Shown one piece after another: positions 57,157-64,000 of a DNA stretch of 64,000 nt. A program made the position numbers and the translations under genes. The stretch's first letter is position 1. Each line of letters starts with the position of its first letter. Source of the DNA: Paraburkholderia sp. BCC1884 (GTDB lineage: Bacteria > Pseudomonadota > Gammaproteobacteria > Burkholderiales > Burkholderiaceae); the NCBI RefSeq assembly GCF_900996225.1, contig NZ_CAAJGL010000068.1:1364001-1428000 (forward strand), written 5' to 3'. The notes beneath the pieces are model-generated. The model was not told the origin of the DNA, did no database searches, and was given only the letters and a program-made list of their open reading frames with translations.

Positions 57157-57170
57157 GTCCACTTCCCGAG

Positions 57171-57320
57171 TCAGCGCTGGTAATGCATCGCTGCTGCAAT
57201 CAGAAGACGAAACGGCAGTGCCAGCAAAACGGCGCCGAGCACGCCGAGCAGCCACAAGGCAACGAACCACAGCAGGCGTTTGCTGAAAGTACTTTCGCGA
57301 TCATGGTTCGTGCGTGACAC
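57171..57320 (-). CDS. DUF2474-like membrane mini-protein (GTG start)
   Basis: The 49-residue protein has a short polar N-terminus and one membrane helix: RLLWFVALWLLGVLGAVLLA followed by LPFRLLIAAAMH. The pattern RLxWxVxLW...RLL resembles DUF2474 proteins, small subunits encoded with CIO-type cytochrome bd oxidases. GAGG at 57326-57329, 5 bases before the GTG at 57320, decides the start. It lies 16 bases after the 2OG-oxygenase-like gene on the same strand, not after cydB as usual. Assignment rests on pattern similarity alone. Confidence 0.6.
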   Translation of the reverse strand: MSRTNHDRESTFSKRLLWFVALWLLGVLGAVLLALPFRLLIAAAMHYQR

Positions 57321-57336
57321 GCTTTTCCTCGCTCGA

Positions 57337-58041
57337 CTATTCGGTCCGGCGCCAGCGGCCGGAAGCCGGGCATACCTCGACCGGTTGACCTGCCAGCCAG
57401 ACCTGTTCGGTGTCCAGTTGCAACGCGCTCGCGGTGGCGGTGTCGAAGGCGACTTCGAGCGCGCGGCCGACATGGCTGTCTTCGATCGGAAGCTCCCATG
57501 TCAGGAATACCTGAGTGTAGTCCCGATCCGGCGGGAAGTCGGCTGCATCGAAACCGCTGCTGCCGCGCGCAATGACGGCGTGAGGCTGGCCGGTGTCGAA
57601 GATCATGGCCGTACCGCGCTTGAGGGGAATGCGCAGACCGATAGCGGGGAAATGCACGTCCAGGCCGCAGTCCTCGCTCAGGAAAAGGTTGCAGAAGGCC
57701 GCGCTGCCGTACTGCATGGCGTCATGGTGATAGCGCGCGCCGCGGCAAGCCATCAGGGCGACGTCGCTGGAAACCAGCACGCCGGGCAGGCCGAGCGTGG
57801 CGGTCCAATCGGCAACCGCCTGCACGCAGCGCCCGTAGTCCGGCCAGCGGGTCCGCGCGCGCGGTAGCGGCAAGGCTTCGACGTCGCCCGTTTCCAGTAT
57901 CAGGTTCGACGCAATTTCCCTATCCCAGTCCGCGAGTAGACGCACAGGGAGTTCCGGTATAGCGAGCGTGCCGGTCAGTACGGTGTCGCTCACGTGCCGG
58001 CTGCGAATGACGTCGCCGCTCCAGAAAAAGGAGGTCAGCAT
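57337..58041 (-). CDS. 2-oxoglutarate/Fe(II) oxygenase-like protein
   Basis: The 234-residue protein contains ARYHHDAMQYGSAAFCNLFL, with an H-x-D metal motif, and TAMIFDTGQPHAVIARG, with the distal His at the expected place after a jelly-roll core. Such enzymes oxidise small molecules or protein residues with 2-oxoglutarate. The end CPASGRWRRTE shows no targeting signal. The match is structural reasoning rather than recognition of a named family. The DUF2474-like gene follows after 16 bases. Confidence 0.6.
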   Translation of the reverse strand: MLTSFFWSGDVIRSRHVSDTVLTGTLAIPELPVRLLADWDREIASNLILETGDVEALPLPRARTRWPDYGRCVQAVADWTATLGLPGVLVSSDVALMACRGARYHHDAMQYGSAAFCNLFLSEDCGLDVHFPAIGLRIPLKRGTAMIFDTGQPHAVIARGSSGFDAADFPPDRDYTQVFLTWELPIEDSHVGRALEVAFDTATASALQLDTEQVWLAGQPVEVCPASGRWRRTE

Positions 58042-58107
58042 GTCTTGCGCTCGTGGTGTCGGAAAGGGCTCATCGCGATCATTGTAAAGAGATCAAGCGA
58101 GCCACGG

Positions 58108-59520
58108 TCAGTAGCCGAACTCCGTGGCGAGCGTCACGATCACGACTGCCGCGACACTCATGATGAGCACGAGCGGTAGTGCGAACCGGACCCACTGGCC
58201 GTAGCCCACTCTGGAAATCGCGAGAAAGGCGAGCGTAAGACCGGAGGCCGGATTGACGATGCCCATGATGCCGTTGCCCAGCAGGAAGGCGAGCACCACG
58301 GTCTGGCCGCTCAGTCCCGCGAGGTGGGCAATCGGAGCGAGGATCGGCATGCTGATGGCGGCCTTGCCCGAGGTCGACGGAACCAGCAGGTCCAGCACGG
58401 CTTCGATCACCATGATGCCGCTCGCGACAAAGGCGGGCGGGTGCCCGTTGACGAGTTCCGACAGCCGCTCGATGACCGTGTCGAGCACCATGCTGCGTTG
58501 AAGCACCAGTTCGATGGTTGCCGCCAGTCCGATGAGCAGCGCCGCGAGCATCATGCCCTTCATGCCTTGCACGAAGGCATCGGCGGCTTCGCGCGCGCCG
58601 AGCCGTCCTGTCACCGCGATGGCGATGCCGAGGAAAATGTAGAACGCGCTCAGCTCGCCGTTGTGCCACTTGAACTCGCGCGCCGCGAATACCAGCACCA
58701 CGGTGGCCAATCCCATCACGAGCAGCACCAGCCGGTGCGGCGTCGCCATGCGGCTGGCCGGCGCGGTGTGACGGATGGCTTCGTAGCGGGTCAGCCGCAG
58801 CTGGTAGAGGAAGTACGCGATGGCGATCGCCATTGCGACGGCGAAGACGATGAGACGAACGCCCGCGCCGCTGAAGAGCGGCACCCCCGCGATGGATTGC
58901 GCCACCGGCAACACGATCGGATTGCTCACCGAGGCGACATAGCCGAGCTTGGCGCCGAAGGCCAGCATCGCGAGCGAGAGCATCGGACTGATCTTGAGAC
59001 GCTCGCCAAGCGCGAGCACGACCGGCAACAGCACCAGGTATTCGGACATCAGGCCGAGGAACGTGCTGCCCAGCCCGACGGTCAGAATCAGCAGCGGCGC
59101 CAGCACGTACATGTTGCCGCGCGAGACCGACACGAGCCGGTCGAGACCCGCGTCGAGTGCGCCGGTCCGCTTGAAGACTTCGAACATGCCGCCCACGAAC
59201 ATCACCATGAAGATCAGCGACGAGGTCCTGGTCAAGCCATCCGGAATCGCGCGAAACAGCGACAGCGCGCTTGCCGGGTAGGCACGCGCGGCGGTGCTGG
59301 CCGGCATCGAGAGTGCGAATATCGCCAGCGGGTCCGCGGTTTTTTCAATGCGCTGATAGCTACCGGGCTCGACGAGATTCTGATGCCGCTGGAATTGCCC
59401 CGCATCGAGAAGATAGGTGAGCGCCATCGCGATCAGCAGGATGCCGAGCATCATCAGAATCGGATGCAGGGACCGCTTGTGCGCAGTTGGAGCGTGGGCG
59501 ATGTCGGGCTGGATTGACAT
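58108..59520 (-). CDS. YfcC-family carboxylate/amino acid transporter (DcuC/ion-transporter superfamily)
   Basis: The 470-residue membrane protein has about 12 helices and the YfcC/DcuC-like repeats GSTFLGLMSEYLVLLPVVLA and the second-half mirror DLLVPSTSGKAAISMPILAP plus GNGIMGIVNPASGLTLAFL. The family includes putative basic amino acid and C4-dicarboxylate carriers. It lies 20 bases after the IclR gene, downstream of N-formylglutamate amidohydrolase, suggesting that it takes up an amino acid derivative such as N-formylglutamate or glutamate (inference). Confidence 0.85.
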   Translation of the reverse strand: MSIQPDIAHAPTAHKRSLHPILMMLGILLIAMALTYLLDAGQFQRHQNLVEPGSYQRIEKTADPLAIFALSMPASTAARAYPASALSLFRAIPDGLTRTSSLIFMVMFVGGMFEVFKRTGALDAGLDRLVSVSRGNMYVLAPLLILTVGLGSTFLGLMSEYLVLLPVVLALGERLKISPMLSLAMLAFGAKLGYVASVSNPIVLPVAQSIAGVPLFSGAGVRLIVFAVAMAIAIAYFLYQLRLTRYEAIRHTAPASRMATPHRLVLLVMGLATVVLVFAAREFKWHNGELSAFYIFLGIAIAVTGRLGAREAADAFVQGMKGMMLAALLIGLAATIELVLQRSMVLDTVIERLSELVNGHPPAFVASGIMVIEAVLDLLVPSTSGKAAISMPILAPIAHLAGLSGQTVVLAFLLGNGIMGIVNPASGLTLAFLAISRVGYGQWVRFALPLVLIMSVAAVVIVTLATEFGY

Positions 59521-59540
59521 GGTGGTGGACAGGTTGATCG

Positions 59541-60302
59541 TTAGGAGGCGCGGTGCCCGAGCAGGCGCGAAATCTCGCTGGCCGTCGCGTGCATCTGCTG
59601 AATCAGCTCGGGTAGGGTGGCTTCGTCGAAGCGCGTTTCGACGATCGACGCGCCCAGCGCCGCGAGCAGGTTGCGCTGCGAGTCGAACACCGGAACGGCG
59701 ATGGCCACGACGCCGGGCGTCGCTTCGCCCCGGCTGATGGCATAGCCGGTTGCGCGGATGTGCGCGAGTTCCTCCTTCAGACGCCTGGGCTCCTTGCGGG
59801 TCTCGCGCGTAAATGAGCGCAAGGGCGACGCGAGCAGCCGGTCGCGCTCTTCGTCAGGCAAAAACGCGAGATAGAGCTTGCCCGATGCGCCGACATGCAG
59901 CGGCCGCCGGTTGCCGACCGTGCCGTGTACCCGCACTGCATGACTGGACTCCACCCGGGCGATGCAAACGGTCTCGTCGCCGTCGCGAACGCGGATCTGG
60001 ATAGCCTCGTTCACCTGTTCCACCAGTTGCATCAGGGGCGTATTCGCCGCGGCCGCCAGATCGATCTGACGGCTCGCGGCCACGCCTAATGCGAGCGCTT
60101 GCGTACCCAGTCGGTACGACGCCGGTTCGCCCACCCGCTCGACGAGTCGATGCGTGGCGAGCGTGCTCAGCAGCCGGAACGTACGCGACGTGTTGATGCC
60201 GGCGCGCTCGGCCAGCTCGCTCAGCCCGAGCCGCGGATGGTCCGCGACGATGGCGAGCAGGCGAAGCGCGGTGTCCACCGACGCCACGGTGTAGTCGTTC
60301 AT
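59541..60302 (-). CDS. IclR-family transcriptional regulator
   Basis: The 253-residue protein has the IclR winged HTH (SVDTALRLLAIVADHPRLGL, AGINTSRTFRLLSTLATHRL) and a ligand-binding domain (LVEQVNEAIQIRVRDGDETV, HVGASGKLYLAFLPDEERD). Its ATG overlaps the stop of the N-formylglutamate amidohydrolase gene (ATGA, 60299-60302), so it belongs to that operon and probably controls it. Confidence 0.93.
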   Translation of the reverse strand: MNDYTVASVDTALRLLAIVADHPRLGLSELAERAGINTSRTFRLLSTLATHRLVERVGEPASYRLGTQALALGVAASRQIDLAAAANTPLMQLVEQVNEAIQIRVRDGDETVCIARVESSHAVRVHGTVGNRRPLHVGASGKLYLAFLPDEERDRLLASPLRSFTRETRKEPRRLKEELAHIRATGYAISRGEATPGVVAIAVPVFDSQRNLLAALGASIVETRFDEATLPELIQQMHATASEISRLLGHRAS

Positions 60303-61165
60303 GAAAAAGCCTGTTCCGGCTGGCCGATGCGTTGCGCGAAAGCGTCCAGAAAGCGGTTGATGTCCGCTTTCAATTGAGCATAGCGAGGCGTCTTTTCACA
60401 CGTTGCCTCGTCCATGTAGATCGCGCGATTGATCTCGATCTGGATGCTATGGCGGCGTTGCCGAGGGGCGCCATAGCTGTGCACGATGTCGCCGCCCTTG
60501 TACGGGTCGTTGATGTTGACTGCGTAACCCAGCTCGCGGAATTTCGCGGCGATCCAGGCGGTCGCCGCCGGATCGCTGGTCGTCCCCATGCGGTCGCTGA
60601 TGACGAAGTCGGGACGAGCCTGACCGGCGTCCAGATTCATTGCGTTGCCGCGCGATTTCATCGAATGCAGATCGATGTGCCACACGTGGCCATGACGCGC
60701 CACGGTCTGTTCGATCGCCTCGGCCACGGCGGCGCGATAGGGGCGGTAGTAGGTGTCCAGGCGGTTTTCGACTTCGGCCACGCTGAGCTTTCGGTCGTAC
60801 ATCGGGACGCCGGGCAGGGCGAACCGGCGGATCAGCCCCTGACCGCGCCGGCTGTAATCGCTGGGGTTGCCCGGATGAGGCCAGCGGGCGTCGAGCAGCG
60901 CCTGGTCGATGTCGTCGGCCGCGCGGTTGGCGTCGATGTAGGTGCGAGGGAAATGCGCGCCGATCAAGGTGGCGCCGAGTGTGGTGGCGTGGGCCCAGAG
61001 GTCGTCGAGGTAAGCGTCCCAGCCTGTGCGGATTGCTTCCACCGGGGCTGCCGGGCGGAAATCATCCGGGAAGGTGAAGCCGCTGTGCGGCGAGTCGAGA
61101 ACGAGCGCAAGAGCGGCATCGGCGGGTTGGTCGACGAAAAAGGCAGGGGTATCGCGGCGGGGCAT
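60299..61165 (-). CDS. N-formylglutamate amidohydrolase (HutG-type deformylase)
   Basis: This 288-residue enzyme has the zinc-hydrolase pattern LVLDSPHSGFTFPDDF, HFPRTYIDANRAADDIDQ, HVWHIDLHSMKSRGNAM and HSIQIEINRAIYMDE. It releases formate from N-formylglutamate or similar N-formyl amino acids; in histidine use this is the last step. No other hut genes lie nearby, and the neighbours are an IclR regulator and a YfcC-like carrier, so it may serve uptake and use of an external N-formyl amino acid. Confidence 0.9.
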   Translation of the reverse strand: MPRRDTPAFFVDQPADAALALVLDSPHSGFTFPDDFRPAAPVEAIRTGWDAYLDDLWAHATTLGATLIGAHFPRTYIDANRAADDIDQALLDARWPHPGNPSDYSRRGQGLIRRFALPGVPMYDRKLSVAEVENRLDTYYRPYRAAVAEAIEQTVARHGHVWHIDLHSMKSRGNAMNLDAGQARPDFVISDRMGTTSDPAATAWIAAKFRELGYAVNINDPYKGGDIVHSYGAPRQRRHSIQIEINRAIYMDEATCEKTPRYAQLKADINRFLDAFAQRIGQPEQAFS

Positions 61166-61372
61166 TTTTTATCCAGTAAAAAGCATTTTCAATATTTAAA
61201 AACGCCGAACGGATGATGTCAAGCAATCGCTACGAGATCGACAAGGGTTTAGGGGTTAACGTGGGGGTGATGCGGACGGAGAAAACGGCGGTGGCGCGGA
61301 CTGTTGGTGGCCGCAGAACTGCGGCGCACCGCACTCGGAGCAGCGGGCGATCAGCGGGCGAAAGCTGCGGTT

Positions 61373-61792
61373 CTATTCCGCTTGACTGCTGGATGCTTTC
61401 GCTCGGCCACGCGCGGGGGCATTCTTCTTCAGCCTGGTCTGGTTGTGCTCGATCGCGGCGCGCACGAGATTTTTTAGCGCAGTCTTGTTGATCTTGTCGC
61501 CCTCGAAAAAATCGATCGCGCGTCGCGCGTTGCCTTCGAGCCCCGCGTTGAAGAGTTGCTCAGGATCGGCGAGATGCGCCCCGTGCGCGAAGGTCAGCTT
61601 GACCTTGCCCTTGTGAGCATTGGCGACGGCAATCATGCCGTCGCGTGACCAGACCGGGCTGCCCATCCACTTCCATTCCTCGATGATTGCCTTGTCGGCC
61701 TCGAGGATGGTCTTGCGCAGACTGGCGAAGGTTTTGCCGCGCCAGTCTGCGATGCCGGCGATCAACTCGTCGATCTGTTCCGATGCGTTCAT
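61373..61792 (-). CDS. DUF1801 family protein
   Basis: This 139-residue protein begins MNASEQIDELIAGIADWRGK. It contains EEWKWMGSPVWSRDGMIAVA and KVKLTFAHGAHL, the pattern of DUF1801 (YdhG-like, CyaY-like fold) proteins. The tail is Lys/Ala/Ser-rich (NAPARGRAKASSS). No enzymatic role is known for the family. It stands alone; the longer frame upstream of 61792 lacks homology. Confidence 0.82.
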   Translation of the reverse strand: MNASEQIDELIAGIADWRGKTFASLRKTILEADKAIIEEWKWMGSPVWSRDGMIAVANAHKGKVKLTFAHGAHLADPEQLFNAGLEGNARRAIDFFEGDKINKTALKNLVRAAIEHNQTRLKKNAPARGRAKASSSQAE

Positions 61793-61994
61793 TGATGTCC
61801 ACGCCTCAAGTTGTGATGTGGGTTCAGATGCTCGGCATAGTAACCTCTGACGTCTCGCTAGACGAGCCTTTGAGCCGTCATTGCCAACAGCAGCCGTTCT
61901 GGGTGAAGACGTGCACTGAGCATCAATTCGCGGTGAGCTTTCATACACGAACCTCCTGAGTGTCGACCTGACACGTTATTCAATCGCGCAACCA

Positions 61995-62249
61995 TTAACC
62001 GTCAGGCGCAATGGCGTTTTTCGACGCAGCCTTGATGCACTGGATCGCAAGGCAATGCATATGCTTTACCACGCCGCGAATACCGATCCAGAATGGTTCC
62101 GGTGCTGCCGGCAAGTTGCCGTCCGGACTCTCTGGGATGAGCGAATGAACGCGGCGGTCCTCCGCGATTGGAAGACTCCAGTACTCGTACGGATGCAGCA
62201 TTCTGGCAAGGGCAATACGCGTTGCCAACGTGGGGCTTCTTTCGTCCAT
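61995..62249 (-). CDS. Small hypothetical protein
   Basis: The 84-residue frame begins MDERSPTLATRIALARMLHP. GGAG six bases before the ATG at 62249 is the main support. It contains mixed polar and aromatic residues (YEYWSLPIAEDRRVHS, EPFWIGIRG) without a signal or membrane helix. A strong terminator reading in the same direction lies about 45 bases upstream of the start, so the gene would need its own promoter within that gap or be controlled by read-through. Confidence 0.45.
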   Translation of the reverse strand: MDERSPTLATRIALARMLHPYEYWSLPIAEDRRVHSLIPESPDGNLPAAPEPFWIGIRGVVKHMHCLAIQCIKAASKNAIAPDG

Positions 62250-62294
62250 GGTCATCTCCGCGGGTAGTGCCGGTCGCGGAGACGCCACAAACAA

Positions 62295-62329
62295 AAAAGG
62301 CCTCATCCGTATTTCCGGCGAGGCCTTTT
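62295..62329 (-). terminator. Intrinsic terminator on the minus strand
   Basis: AAAAGGCCTC at 62295-62304 pairs perfectly with GAGGCCTTTT at 62320-62329 around a 15-nt loop. Read on the minus strand the stem is followed by six T (then GTTTG), stronger than the four T on the plus strand. It probably ends the transcript of the small minus-strand genes at 62.6-63.1 kb. Confidence 0.8.
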
Positions 62330-62609
62330 AAGCTGCGTTTCTACTTGTCTAACGCGTAAAAGCCTCCCGTGGCATATCCGAACGGATTGCCATTTGGCGG
62401 TGAATCGCGAAAGAGAAGAAGTTGAGTGTCAGCATGCGAGCAAGTGTCTTTGCAATTGCAACGCGTGTCAACCTTTATGCGTTGTAGCGTTCAGCCGATC
62501 AGCACAGCAACCGAACTATTCTCGCAATAGACTGGAGTAAGACGGAAAGCGCGAGGTTCATCGTCCGAATGCCGCTACACGTTCGCAGCGTTACGTCGCT
62601 ACAGCGCAT
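62330..62609. other. Intergenic stretch without a supported gene
   Basis: These 280 bases are lower in GC than their surroundings and hold no convincing reading frame on either strand. They would be the 3' untranslated part of the minus-strand small genes. Confidence 0.4.
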
Positions 62610-62753
62610 TCACTCCGCGACGGAAAATCGCGCGTGCTGCGCTTGCGGTGATTTTGCCGAACGTTCGACGCGGGGGCTGGCACCGCGAACGAAGAGAATC
62701 GCGCAGAAGGCGACCATCGCCCAGATAGAAAGCATTACGGTGAAAGCGCTCAT
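62610..62753 (-). CDS. Small one-helix membrane protein
   Basis: The 47-residue frame begins MSAFTVMLSIWAMVAFCAIL, a single hydrophobic helix of about 20 residues, then FVRGASPRVERSAKSPQAQH, a basic cytoplasmic-type tail. It is downstream of another small minus-strand gene and upstream of the terminator at 62.3 kb. The ribosome binding site is weak (CCGAG). No family was recognised. Confidence 0.4.
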   Translation of the reverse strand: MSAFTVMLSIWAMVAFCAILFVRGASPRVERSAKSPQAQHARFSVAE

Positions 62754-62807
62754 GTCAGTACTCGGAGATGCAAAACTGCGTGGTGACTGTGCGGCCGGTC
62801 GACCCAT

Positions 62808-63077
62808 TCAATGTGTCGTGGGTGCGGCCGTGTCGTCGAAGAGGAGGTCGTCGATCAACTGCGTGGTGAGGGCTAGCTGTGCTGCCAGCACCACGCGTGC
62901 AGCGTTCGCGCTCACTTCATCGCCGCGCGCGAGCGCATCATGCGTGCAGGCTGCCAGACGCAACACCGTCTCCGACGCGAGCTGCAGGACTTGCAGCGAT
63001 TCGGCGTCGTCGTCGAAGGCGGCGAATTCTGCTGAGCGGACGTCGAACGGACCATTCTTTTCGTAACGGGACGACAT
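62808..63077 (-). CDS. Small hypothetical helical protein
   Basis: This 89-residue acidic protein begins MSSRYEKNGPFDVRSAEFAA. It is probably all-helical (LQLASETVLRLAACTHDALA, ANAARVVLAAQLALTTQLID). AGGAG seven bases before the ATG supports the start. No catalytic or DNA-binding motif is visible and its role is unknown. Confidence 0.6.
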   Translation of the reverse strand: MSSRYEKNGPFDVRSAEFAAFDDDAESLQVLQLASETVLRLAACTHDALARGDEVSANAARVVLAAQLALTTQLIDDLLFDDTAAPTTH

Positions 63078-63254
63078 TTGAGACTCCTGGCGCGATGGGC
63101 ACGAAGTCAGTGTGCGCCGCCCCGGCGGCTTTCAATCGGTCGAAAAGAAGCCGGTTTTGAAGCTAATCCCAGCATCGCGATTACGTATTGCTTTCAGTGG
63201 GAAAATGTACCGGCAGCATTGCGATAATCTTGGCTCGAACTGAGGAGTCAACCT

Positions 63255-63638
63255 GTGCCGTCTACCGTAAGCAATTCGCTGATCTGGATCTTCGACGCCT
63301 TCGAGCGCGAGCCGACTTACCTTGGCAAACGCATGTTCGGCTGCGATGCCGCATACCTCGACGGCTTGCTGTGTCTGGTTGCCGCGGACCGCCAGAAACC
63401 GTGGAATGGCCTGCTAATCTGCACGTCGCAGGAACGGCACGCCGCGCTCGTCGAAGAGATGCCGGCCTTGCGGGCACATCCGGTTCTGGGTAAGTGGCTT
63501 TATGTCCCGCAGGACGATCCGGCTTTCGAAGAGGTGGTTGAACAAGCGGTCGCGCTGGTGCTGGCGCGCGATCCGCGCGTGGGCGTCGAGCCGAAACCAC
63601 GTCGAGGTAGCGGCAAATCCAGATTGCCAAAAATATAG
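63255..63638 (+). CDS. TfoX N-terminal-domain-like protein
   Basis: The 127-residue protein (GTG start at 63255, GAGGAG about 7 bases upstream) has KRMFGCDAAYLDGLLCLVAA and KPWNGLLICTSQERHAALVE, which resemble the TfoX N-terminal domain with its RMFGG...DG pattern. TfoX proteins influence competence genes in some proteobacteria, but short single-domain members have no known role. The C-terminus is Arg/Lys-rich. Confidence 0.6.
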   Translation: MPSTVSNSLIWIFDAFEREPTYLGKRMFGCDAAYLDGLLCLVAADRQKPWNGLLICTSQERHAALVEEMPALRAHPVLGKWLYVPQDDPAFEEVVEQAVALVLARDPRVGVEPKPRRGSGKSRLPKI

Positions 63639-63861
63639 AACTTGAATTTGCCCGCAAAACCTCTCGCGCAAAAAAATCTGGATACCGCGACGGATTGTGC
63701 CCGGATGGGTCGTTAAAGCATCAGGAGCACGACGTTCGCGGGCCGGAAGTTTCTGCCTGACGATTTCGAAAGCCGATGCCATCCGGCCGCCCTGGCCGGC
63801 GAGCACCCCGGCGGCGACGTCGTGCCGACCCGCTTTCCCATCGGCGCGCCGGACTCACACC

Positions 63862-64000
63862 ATGACTACACACATACTGGTCGTCGACAACGACGCTGAA
63901 TTGCTCGAAGCATTGACCGACGTCCTCGGTCGAGCCGGGATGGCGGTCTCCGCGCTGCGCGATGTGAGCCTGCTCGAGGCGCGGGTCGAGCGTGAGCCGC
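63862..64000 (+). CDS. Response regulator receiver domain (cut by window end)
   Basis: Forty-six codons are visible. MTTHILVVDNDAELLEALTD shows the acidic pair of a receiver domain after a hydrophobic strand. The phospho-acceptor Asp and any output domain lie outside the window. Proteins with this start are often NtrC/DctD-type regulators, but the output domain cannot be known here. Confidence 0.75.
   Translation, partial: MTTHILVVDNDAELLEALTDVLGRAGMAVSALRDVSLLEARVEREP

Overview
The window is high-GC, densely coded DNA of Burkholderia/Paraburkholderia type. The evidence is the gram-negative type porins that share an SSVTLYG N-terminus, several LysR and IclR regulators next to small aromatic or hydroxy-acid catabolic clusters, long antisense shadow ORFs typical of GC-rich genes, an AAHS-type aromatic acid transporter, and a three-subunit periplasmic flavin/cytochrome c dehydrogenase. 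No rRNA, tRNA, CRISPR array, phage or insertion sequence was recognised. It reads as chromosomal (or second-replicon) accessory and metabolic DNA.

Left part (1-17.4 kb) is catabolic. A truncated LysR-type regulator with two winged-HTH domains stands opposite a split LigB/LigA-type extradiol dioxygenase, an aromatic acid MFS transporter, a porin, an AhpD-like protein lacking its second active-site Cys, and an XRE/MmyB-type regulator. Next come a LysR gene divergent from a sulfatase, an MFS transporter and a GlcD-like FAD oxidase, then a second porin and a small subunit/GMC/tri-haem cytochrome c dehydrogenase operon preceded by a LacI-type palindrome.

Middle (17.8-45.5 kb): a two-component system divergent from an exported methionine sulfoxide repair operon (MsrB, a DipZ-like CcdA-thioredoxin protein, MsrA); a Kup potassium transporter; two chemoreceptors, one ending in DWETF and one whose tail is lost where it overlaps an aldehyde dehydrogenase; a MurA paralogue coupled to a Nudix gene; ilvD with a clear terminator; and an IclR-centred cluster. 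That cluster holds an FMN 2-hydroxy acid dehydrogenase, a DapA-family aldolase, a PotABCD-like ABC transporter with a fused permease, and a GlcD-like FAD dehydrogenase. An 18-bp element shared (16/18) by the two promoter regions ties the cluster together.

Right part (45.5-64 kb) looks like a stress and redox district: ppnP, a frameshifted MHYT gene, a host-attachment family protein, several small conserved-looking proteins, a Cys-less DksA-like protein, a ClpK/ClpG-like disaggregase, a CIO-type cytochrome bd oxidase, and an encapsulin shell gene overlapping a DyP peroxidase that carries a C-terminal cargo-loading peptide. A DUF2474-like mini-protein gene (GTG start), a 2OG-oxygenase-like gene, an N-formylglutamate amidohydrolase/IclR/YfcC-type transporter operon, small hypothetical genes and the start of a response regulator gene complete the window.
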